DNA of 64,000 nucleotides from contig CAXAMN010018890.1 in the NCBI GenBank assembly GCA_963970005.1, positions 2,271,759 to 2,335,758 of the forward strand, in the 5' to 3' direction. This DNA is from Durusdinium trenchii. Its lineage: Eukaryota > Sar > Dinophyceae > Suessiales > Symbiodiniaceae. Within the stretch, counting starts at the first letter, position 1. Every line of letters starts with the position of its first letter. The notes under the pieces are model-generated. The model did no database searches. It was not told where the DNA came from and saw only the letters and a program-made list of their open reading frames with translations. A program made the position numbers and the translations under genes. Positions 35,156-43,206 of the stretch are shown piece by piece.

Positions 35156-35384
35156 CTAGGCGTGGGGCGGAGCGGATCGGGATCGCAGGGGGCCATGTGT
35201 TCTTGGGGTCGGTCATGAAGTTTTGTAGTTTTGGTGAGAATGAAGAAGTTGTGTTTGGAGACTTGTTTCTGTTGAAGTTGTTGAAGAAGTAGTTGGAGTA
35301 GATGAGTCATCTTATGTGACAGTTGAATCTGAGAAAGGAGAACAAGTGATTCGCAGCCCACTGCGCCCTTCACAGGTGGGACAT

Positions 35385-35511
35385 CGCATGCTCCATGCTG
35401 TGCGTCGCGGCTCTCAGCAGAGACTGCCTCTGCGGTGCTGGGATTTCTCTTGGACTTGCGAAGCAGCAGGCTCCGTCGTGCTTGCGGCGTTTTTGACCGC
35501 GGTGTGCCCAT
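35385..35511 (-). CDS. Possible first exon of a minus-strand gene
   Basis: On the minus strand an ATG opens MGTPRSKTPQARRSLLLRKS, then KRNPSTAEAVSAESRDAQHG, ending at CCACCT|GTGAAG. The start is basic and serine-rich. It would join the exon at 35018-35155 in phase 0. Third-position bias is moderate and + frames over the same bases are also open, so this is tentative. Confidence 0.35.
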
Positions 35512-36366
35512 AGCTCGGTGTAGAATCCCGATGCATAGCTCACCCCAGACATGGATTGTAAAACCTTTGAAGAGGCCTGGGGGGGGTTTACTGCCACAAT
35601 CAAGGTTCTACATTGTACATTAAGCACTGGGGGGCGCTGGGAAGAGGCTCAATTTAGTATAAATGGGACAGGTGATGACATGGGCATATCCAAAGGATGG
35701 TTTGGACATCTAGACTTCTAGACACCACACACACAGACGACGGCAAACATTGGTACAAGAAACAACGCCCCATGAGCAGTTACACAGAATACCTGCGAAC
35801 TCCTATGTGCGTAAAATTTGTGCTCTTTCAATAAGAATCGCCTTTTGGAGGTGAGTGAAGGAATTTTCAACTCCCGGCGGTTTTTGCTTTTTCAAGGATT
35901 GAGCAGATTTTTTGTAAATATTCACTCCTGTGCAAGCCCTACTGACCAGCTATGTTCCCCAACTTGGCTAACACGTCATTTTGATTGGAGATTTTCTTTA
36001 TTACTATTGTGATCTTCTCAACCAATGGTCAGCTTCTAGAATATCCATGTAGTTCTGCAGGCTTTAGATTTGAGTACACGTTTTGGCAGCATGGTTCTTT
36101 TTCCAGCCGCTGCGATGTCCGATGGATCTTCAAACCTGAGCCGGTGCTTCCGACTGGTTTATTTCCAGTTGTGTTCTTCAAGGCTTTGAATACCTCTGAA
36201 CTCAAAATACCGAATGCAACTGAAGATGCGGGCTTTCTGTTCACACACTGAACATCTCCATTGCTCCGAGACATTTGGGGATCAGCTGACTGTCACAAAA
36301 GCTTTTATCTTGAGTAGTTAGCTATGGCTTCGCCGCCGGGGCTAGCACAAATGTGGGATGACAGCG
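35512..36366. other. Stretch between genes, no supported exon
   Basis: A frame near 36060-36170 after TTCTGCAG could be an exon (LDLSTRFGSMVLFPAAAMSD) but a second frame competes. It otherwise shows no recognisable structure. Confidence 0.25.
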
Positions 36367-36369
36367 CTG

Positions 36370-36513
36370 CTGTGCGTGCACGTGCGCGGAGTGGCGCGCA
36401 AATCACTTTGTGGATCAAGCCAGAACTTGTGGGCATACCCTCAACTCGGGCCTGTATTCTCAACGCTACCCCTTTGACAATTATTGGGACGTGGTGGACT
36501 CAGCAAAAGAGTG
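36370..36513 (+). CDS. Possible first exon of the element
   Basis: The frame reads NHFVDQARTCGHTLNSGLYS then QRYPFDNYWDVVDSAKE and a stop. It is more protein-like than the ATG-led frame over the same bases (MASPPGLAQMWDDSAAVRAR), which has no obvious continuation. No acceptor was fixed. Confidence 0.3.
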
Positions 36514-36939
36514 AGGCACAAACCATTCCAATTGGAACATTACGGGACCAGGCGTGGTGTTGTCAAAAGTTCCTTTAGTCAGTGCTGTGGTTCAATGGGT
36601 TTCCAACACTGAGACCTTTTCCTCTTGGTTCACTGGGTTACCCTGAAAGGTGAGGGCGTGGAGAGAGTTGTCAGGACTGCTTCCAGACAGTGGTCTGGTG
36701 GCTCTTGACTCTTGGGGGCTCAAACGGCTTTTCACCCTCCAACTCCGTCGTTGGTTGTCGGGCGCAGGAAGACCCCGGGCAACTCGTCTATTCTTTTAGA
36801 ATCTTTTAGTGGCATGCCGACACCCAGGAAGATTAACATGGAACCTGAAGTGAACCTTTGGAATTATGGAAGACCAATTTCCTCTAAGTGAATGTCAGTT
36901 TCTTCTCTAAGCTAAACCTACGTTAAAAAGCCTTCATTC

Positions 36940-37727
36940 ATGTCCAAATCCTCTGTCCACTGTGCAGCTGAGAACGAAGCTCTCATTGATCTTTGGATGG
37001 CCTTCGATGCAGCCTGGGGTGCGAATGCTGGTGGGAACCCCGGTGGTGAGAGTGATTTGGAGTCTGGTGGGTCACACAATGGGGATGGTGGGGGTGACGA
37101 TGATGGTGCTGTTGAAGTTGAAGACCATGATTCTGACCCAGCTCCAAATCCTATTGTGGCAAGCAGCCCTTGCCCTGAGGGAATGGTGCATGACTCTCAA
37201 CTCCCCAGTGCCTACGAAGAGGTGCCCGACTCCCAACCTGTGGAGTTTGAAGAGGNNNNNNNNNNTGCCTACGAAGAGGTGCCCGACTCCCAACCTGTGG
37301 AGTTTGAAGAGGTACCACTTGACTCACAGCCTGTAGAGAACCCATCGTATGCCTACGAAGAGGTGCCTGACTCCCAACCCATGGAGATTGAGGAGGTGCT
37401 TGACTCGCAGCCAGTGGAGAATCTTGAAGAGGTCCTTGACCCGCAGCCTGTGGTGAATCTTGAAGAGGTCCTTGACCCGCAGCCTGTGGAGAATCCATCG
37501 TCTGCCCTGGAAGAAGTACTTGACTCCAAACCCATGGTGGTTGAAGAGGTGTCTGACTCCCGCAAAGAGGTGCCCGACACACAGCCCAATCAGGAAGTGT
37601 CGCCTGCGTCCTCCGATGCCCCAGTGGCTGAGGCTAAGGGCTTGACCTTCGATGACCACCCTCAGCCTCCTCGGCGGGCACCACACCTGCGCACGACCAA
37701 GGAGGAAGAGTTGGAGCGACGTCGGGC
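36940..37727 (+). CDS. Acidic DSQP-repeat exon of the element
   Basis: The frame contains ENEALIDLWMAFDAAW, a glycine/glutamate-rich stretch, then about a dozen repeats of the type EEVPDSQPVE with variants EEVLDSQPVEN and EEVLDPQPVVNL, and finally TTKEEELERRRAYVL. The repeats are strongly acidic and probably disordered. The ATG at 36940 may not be the real start, because an acceptor (CTGTGCAG) sits just inside it. An assembly gap of ten Ns interrupts the repeat at 37256. The likely donor is GTCGGGC|GTATGT, but the frame stays open to 37842 and the phase with the next exon is unresolved. Confidence 0.6.
37256..37265. other. Assembly gap of ten Ns
   Basis: Ten Ns lie between two identical 47-base stretches (37209-37255 and 37266-37312, starting TGCCTACGAAGAGGTGCCCG). 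The gap may be an unmerged contig overlap rather than missing sequence. Removing one copy plus the Ns (57 bases) would keep the reading frame. Confidence 0.95.
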
Positions 37728-37888
37728 GTATGTACTCAGCAAGATCCGGCAAATTACGTGGGGAGTTGATCAAAAAAGTAGTGTGAAACTTATCCTCATT
37801 GATAGTCAAAGCATGTCAAACCTTCTAGGTTTTCTAGTGTGCTAGGCGTAAACAAAGTCATCCAAGTGTCTTGGTCTTCCCCTTTCAG

Positions 37889-38149
37889 GTGGTCTATGGA
37901 AGCAAAGCGCAATGCACCCCCACAGCCCAGCAACTAAGGAAGCATAGGTAATCTTTTACTTTTACTCTGTTTGTTTGAAAAAGGTTCTGAACCGCAAAAA
38001 GCTCGCATTCTTCTTTTTTGCTTTGCCCAGGTACTGACAACCAGGAGACGCTTCCTATGAATGAAGATGACTTGGCGCAGCCTTTGGCAAGGGCATCCTC
38101 TTCCGGTGACATGATCGAGATCGTGGACTCACAGGAGGCGCTAAGTTAA
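37889..38149 (+). CDS. Two small exons of the element
   Basis: The first (37889-37947) follows CCTTTCAG and ends at CATAG|GTAATC; one frame reads VVYGSKAQCTPTAQQLRKH. The second (38031-38134) follows TTTGCCCAG and reads TDNQETLPMNEDDLAQPLAR then ASSSGDMIEIVDSQ, with a possible GA donor (CACAG|GAGGCG); otherwise it stops at 38149. It would join in phase 0 to the exon at 38206. The phase between the two small exons does not close as drawn. Confidence 0.4.
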
Positions 38150-38205
38150 ACTCCTTTCAGTTTTGGTTTTGGGTCACTTGAGTCAATTTGGATCCCTGTA
38201 ATCAG

Positions 38206-39308
38206 GAGACTCTGGGGCTGCCAACGGCTCAGGCCTTGCGAGAACAGGGTCCAACTTCCGACATGAATGTGGAGAGAGGCATTCACCCTGTGCGTGGAGG
38301 ACCGCAGGACGTTTTAGAGGTCCAGATGGAGAACGGCACGAACATGGTGAAGGCCCCTGAAAAACCACAAAAGATTGCGGAGGTGAGTGAGCAGAAGGAG
38401 GATGTGCCAGTTCATGCTAGCGAACTACCTGGCGCAGAGGAGAACAATGAGAAGAAGAGGAAGGTTGAGAGCATCTGCTACCAGCCTGGGGCATCAACAG
38501 ATGGAGATGTTTCCATGTTGCTGAACAGTGAGCCCCCAGTGATCCGTCGCCGTGAACAGCTCAATTCTGAGTTCAGGTCCGGGCTGCCAGACGAAGCTGA
38601 GGAACGTGAACTTGATGAAGGCGACCATGATGAGGAGAATGAGCCGGAGATGACCCGTGGGAAGCCTGCAGGAAAGGCCAAGGCGAAGGCAAAGAGCCGG
38701 CCTAAGGGCAAGGCAAAGGCCAAAGCCAAGGCGAAGGCAAAGGGCCGTCCTTCACCTAAGGGCAAAGCAAAAGCTAAAGCTGCTGCCAAAAGGAAGGCCA
38801 AGGCCAAGGCCTCGCCTCAGGCATCCAATGCTGTTGATACTTCAGGTGCTGTCGCGGCAGAGGGTGTGGGTGAGGCAGATGTCAAGAAGAAGGATGGCGC
38901 GGCAGAGGGTGTGGGTGAGGCAGATGTCAAGAAGAAGGATGGCAAGGTCAAGACCTTTGCTCGCCGCTATCCTCCGCCCGATGTGCTTGGCCAAGCCCGC
39001 CATGCGGCCATTCAGCAGGCCTTTGAGTCAGGGGTGGCTCACAAGGTGATGCGTCAAAGTTCTTTCCAGGCCAGGGTTTTAAATCCGAGTTGTTTTGAGG
39101 CTGTTGGGACGTGGTCGGGTTGATTAAACAGAACAAGCATGAACAAGCTATTGGACACCCCTGGCGGTATCAGGACCCTTTCTACAAGCTGTGCATGCGT
39201 GCGATGAAGGATCAGCCAGATGCTACCACCTACGAAGCCTGCCTCAAGATTGCCCAGAAGTTGGTGGATCGCTTTCTTGCTGAGGACTCTGTTTGCAACG
39301 TGGCTTAA
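38206..39308 (+). CDS. Basic KAKA-repeat exon pair of the element
   Basis: Exon 38206-39069 is 288 codons in phase 0 at both ends, after the acceptor GTAATCAG. It starts with an acidic part (ETLGLPTAQALREQG...), then KPAGKAKAKAKSRPKGKAKA and similar lysine/alanine/proline repeats typical of histone-H1-like or nucleolar tails, then a duplicated AAEGVGEADVKKKDG unit and FARRYPPPDVLGQARHAAIQ. A GC donor (TTCCAG|GCCAGG) and the acceptor GGTATCAG join it to 39174-39308, which reads DPFYKLCMRAMKDQPDATTY then EACLKIAQKLVDRFLAED. The basic tail suggests DNA or RNA binding in the nucleus. Confidence 0.6.
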
Positions 39309-39466
39309 GCACCAAGATCATGTCAACATCCGTCATTTGGTTTTCAACCTCTTGGTGAAACTGTCTGTAGAATCTCGAGTAGTGTTATTTCAATCTTTTG
39401 GGGTGCGATGCCGCTTTGTCTGACCTTTAAGGCCAGGCTATGAAGTAGCTTTGCGGCATCTCTCAG

Positions 39467-40344
39467 CTAGATCGGTATGACCAGCGCAGCTAGACGCTGA
39501 GCGGGGGAGCTTGTGCAAGGGGAAGCACAGCGGCGACCTTGATTGGATAGGCTAGTTGCGTGATCTGCTTTTGAGCTCCAATACATGGAGAGATTTTGAT
39601 TGCCCAACAGAATTCCGCGTGAAACTGTGAGAGCACCCTTAGGCAAGAGACCTTCTTCCCAAATGTTTGTCAAAAGCTCTTGGACAAATTTGGAATGATT
39701 TGGGCATTGCGCTTAGTGACAAGTCTTGGGCCAGTGATGGAACACTGGCTGCTTTGCAAGGAGAATATATTTGCTCTTTCTGTTTTGACTCGTTGGACTT
39801 GTGGGACCCATTTGTGGGGCACAGTTGGATCTAAATAGACAGTTGCCCCTGCCGGCACTAAAGTGGGCCCTCCAATGAACCTGTTTTCTTGGCCCTTCAA
39901 TTTCATGGAGCTTTGCCAGGTGCGGTGCCTTGTCGTAGATCAACAGCCGGCTATGATGGCATCAAGGAGAGAATCGTCCTTGTCTAACTTCTGAACATAG
40001 GGTTTGATGGTCCTAAGTGTGCTGGCACAAGTTTGGGAGCCATGTCTGCCGCAGGAGCTGGTCCACCCATGAAGCGTGGGCAGTCTTGTTTGGCAAGATT
40101 TGGTGTTCAGACCACTGGAGGTGCCCCTGGCAGTGTTTGACACGAGTGAGAAGTGCTTCTAGCTTTTGAGCAGTGCTTTGACACTTGGACTGTTCATTCC
40201 CTGCAGCGTTTGGTAGCTGTCAGCGTGAGGGTATCCATAAGCCATGAAGATCACTGATGCACAGCTAAGCATGGCTGTGCGTCGGATGCTAGTCGTGGGG
40301 ATTCCGTTGGAGACTTGTCTAGAATAGTCTCCGATGACTAGCAA
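39467..40344 (-). pseudogene. Antisense fragment of a second element
   Basis: On the minus strand several disconnected frames look protein-like: TTSIRRTAMLSCASVIFMAY with GYPHADSYQTLQ, then HASWVDQLLRQTWLPNLCQH, then LLIYDKAPHLAKLHEIEGPR with KQVHWRAHFSAGRGNCLF, then LLTNIWEEGLLPKGALTVSR with GILLGNQNLSMYW. Frames change without clear splice sites, so I read it as a decayed fragment inserted in an intron of the element. Some changes may be unrecognised introns. Confidence 0.4.
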
Positions 40345-40473
40345 TACGACTCTGTCTTACTAATTAGTTTCAAATTCCAGCCGCCATGTGACTCTTTGTA
40401 CCCCGATTCTATGTCTACCAAAGCCTCTGAAAGGACTTCATCTACCTCACCTTGATAGCCAGCTGGATTTCAG

Positions 40474-41820
40474 TCCAGAAGCCGATGGCTGATAAAGCCA
40501 TTGATGTGGTGGAATTCTTTGCCGGAGTGTCTCGTATCTGTCGACTAGCCCATTGGTGCCACTATGAGTCCAGAGGTTTTGAAATCAAGTATGATACGCC
40601 GCCAGAGGGAGATGCATCACACAGTGGGATGCCCCATCGGTCATCCTTTGACTTCAATGGCGAAGCAGGTTTTCTGTTTTTTGGTTGCAAGTGGCTTATG
40701 CGCTATTGTTGCTTTCAACAGGTTCACAGTTAAATGGATTGTATGGTCCAAGGATTGCGATCATGCTGGTTCTTGAGGGCAAGTATGCTCAGATGATTTC
40801 ATTCCTAGCACCTGTTTGCAGCAGCTATTCAGCTGTGAACGTTGCCTCTAGTGCACGGAGCATCTTGACGCCGCTAGGAAGAGTGACGAGCACTTCAGTA
40901 CGTCGGGGTAACAAAATGATCTCCAGGCCTGGCAGGGCTGCGTGTCCTCCCGAGACACCTATCTCCTTTTCTTTCACGTTTATCTCTTTGCTGAAAGGTG
41001 GAGCGAGAAAACGCAAACGCAAGAAAGAGAGAGAGAGAGAGAGAAAAGCAAAGAGGGAAAGATAGAGAGAGAGAGAGGACACGAGACAAAAGACAAAGAG
41101 CTAGAGTGAAGTTGCTTGCCTGTCCGTGATTTCGCAGGGTGAGCCTGTTGGTGGGATTAATGGTCTGCCTGGACATGACGTTTGCAATTGAGAATCCTGG
41201 TCAAAGCCTGGTGGTCCATCACCCTAGACTCATTCAAATGTTCAAGAAGCTTCAGAAGGCTGGCATTAAGGTAGCCTGTCTTGTCAAAGTCAGTCTTGTT
41301 CTTGTGGCTGTTTGGGGATTTGGGGAGACAATTTTTGTAATGTCTTTGCTCTAAGGTATACAAATGTGTTTTTCAGACGCGTGCATTTGGAGCCAAGACT
41401 GAGAAGCCTACAATGGTCTTAACCAACAGTCGGGCCCTTTGCAGTCTACACAACCGCCGCACCAAGCGAAGGAAGGGAGCGAAGGGATCTCGCAAGCCCT
41501 TGTGCAGGAAATATCGGAATTCCAAGGGTCTCCCAGCCTTTGCAGGCACTCCCCGGTTGAAGCAATCCCAGACACTGGACTGCGTTTTTGGGTAAAACAA
41601 CAATTGATTTTGAGGGATCTGTATTGTTTATTCTGCTTTGCCAAATTTACTTGACTATGGACTATGGTCCTTTTCTTTCTTCGTTGGGGAGCTGAAGACT
41701 CAGGATCTATCCGGTCAAGTTTGCAAAGACCCTGGTTCAATCAATTCCGGACATCCGATCTCAAAGCACGCCATTCGGAATGAATGATACTTGGATGAAC
41801 TTCACAAATCTCTATCCAAG
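40474..41820 (+). CDS. C5-methyltransferase-like domain of the element
   Basis: Exons: 40474-about 40723, 40778-40926, 41138-41270, 41377-41591, 41704-41820; the last four join in phase. The first reads DVVEFFAGVSRICRLAHWCH with GFEIKYDTPPEG, resembling the SAM-binding motif I of C5-cytosine methyltransferases (F-x-G then an acidic residue). The second has SFLAPVCSSYSAVN, placed like motif IV with its catalytic cysteine; the third has TFAIENPGQSL, like motif VI (EN-V/P). The rest is basic (NRRTKRRKGAKGSRKPLC) and ends with IYPVKFAKTLVQSIPD. The canonical PCQ is missing, so activity is doubtful. A frame slip at about 40683 (GFLFF to LQVAYALLLLS) is an undetected intron or a break. Methyltransferase capture by dinoflagellate retroelements is known; this family differs in its motifs. 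Confidence 0.55.
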
Positions 41821-41885
41821 GTCTTGTTCTCCATATTTTCGCCCAAACCCATTCTCCAACCATTGAACACCAACCCCTTCCTCAG

Positions 41886-42027
41886 CGGGCCCAGGTGGAC
41901 ACCTCAGTTGCTGTGGAGCAGCTTTTGCAAGCAGCATCTTGGTCGTCGTGGCCTGAAGCGGAGCTCAGCCCGTGCTTACGATATGCGCGGGGCATTCGGG
42001 GGTTGAAAATCCCTCCAGTGTGGCAAG
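41886..42027 (+). CDS. Exon downstream of the methyltransferase-like domain
   Basis: After CCTTCCTCAG the frame reads VDTSVAVEQLLQAASWSSWP then EAELSPCLRYARGIRGLKIP to PVWQ, ending at GGCAAG|GTGTGG. SWPEAELSPCLRYARG followed by LKIPPVW is a pattern I associate with repeated dinoflagellate element proteins. The phase from the exon ending at 41820 does not close, so a small exon may be missing. Confidence 0.5.
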
Positions 42028-42156
42028 GTGTGGATACACTACTTCGCCACAGTGCGGTGTGAAAAGGGTTCACCAAGAATCCCAAATTGGAAACTGATAC
42101 CAGCTTCAACCCCGGAAATGGTTGTGATGTTTTTGTTCCAAAAATATCAAAAAAAT

Positions 42157-42210
42157 GAAACGGCGTAAAAACCCGTCGAAACGGCGTAAAAACCCGTCGA
42201 AACGGCGTAA
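42157..42210 (+). repeat. 21-base tandem repeat GAAACGGCGTAAAAACCCGTC
   Basis: Two full copies and one partial copy of a 21-base unit beginning GAAACGGCGTAAAAACC, inside an intron of the element. Related AAACGGCG words recur after the second frame near 48492-48567. Confidence 0.85.
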
Positions 42211-42554
42211 TTTTTTTGCCAAATTTTGAAGGACCTAGGATGGAGTTATTGGAGCTGGCAAGTCCGTGAATTTTGCAAACTTGCAGGGAAGCGACTGTGC
42301 GCTTCTGCAACAGATTGCCCTTTTGTGGAAATAGCGCGGTCTTTCTTCATCCAACTTTGGCTGAATAAGAAGAAACATGTAATTAATCAGGTCCCTCCTA
42401 AGAATGAATGAGGTTGATCAGGTCAACCGGTCAACCCACAAGAATTCATGACCAAAAGTGTTGACCTTGCAGGTGTGTGCTTTCCCTGGAAACTCTTCCC
42501 ACACCCACAGCGTTCCATGGCTTAGAAGACCTTAGAAGTGCCATCCCTGTATCA

Positions 42555-43054
42555 TGTCTGGCCGCCTTCGGAGCAATATTTGGTCGGCAGAAACCCTGTG
42601 GAGGGGAACTGCCCATGTGACCCAGCAGCCCAATGCTCTCCTAGCTCTCCCTGTGGGAGCTTCAGATGAAGAACTTCGTTCGGCATTGCAGGATGACACC
42701 CCTGTGTTGAATACCTTTGAACAAACAAACGATTCTACTGCAAACGCCACCAGACCCTCGAGGTGGTTTTGGGATTCAAAACAAGATTTCACTGCAGGAG
42801 TTGAACGAGTTGAAGGTGGAGCTGGCCGATATCCATGAGGTGTGTGAGGGCAAGGATGGTTTGGCACAGCCTGTAAAGACTGAGCCTGAGCCAGTGGAAC
42901 CTGAACCTCAACCATTGAACCCCCATCGGTTTGATACACTCAATCCTGTGGAAAGCCTTTCAACCGTCCTCGACCTTGACATTTCTGATGAAGAGATGCT
43001 GAGTGACCCAACGTTGCACTATAGTGCTGATTCTTGTTTGACTAATGATGTTTA
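42555..43054 (+). CDS. Acidic/coiled segment of the element
   Basis: Two overlapping frames are both protein-like. The first (from 42555) reads SGRLRSNIWSAETLWRGTAH and LLALPVGASDEELRSALQDD. The second, from about 42720 to the stop at 43054, reads KISLQELNELKVELADIHEV, then a proline/glutamate-rich stretch (KTEPEPVEPEPQPLNPH) and STVLDLDISDEEMLSDPTLH. A short intron or a frameshift near 42700 must link them; I could not choose. Confidence 0.45.
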
Positions 43055-43206
43055 GTGTACTTGTTGTGACTCTGGTTGTGTTATTGAAGATGTGTCCCTA
43101 TAGACATGAAGAGAAGGCCGTTGAATGTGTTTTCTTGTTTGCTTCCTTTTTTCCTGAAGATTTATGTAAAGAAAGGGAAACACGATACAGTTCTTTGGAA
43201 ACTTAG

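Noticed and set aside
34991-35218. Plus-strand frame with very high third-position G/C (LRIASSASTADPVDRTEVLG)
   Set aside because: No acceptor precedes it and an in-frame stop lies just upstream; the minus strand has both splice sites.
41025-41077. GA-rich tract as coding (lysine/arginine/glutamate frame)
   Set aside because: It is a simple GA microsatellite inside the intron between the exons at 40926 and 41138, which join in phase without it.
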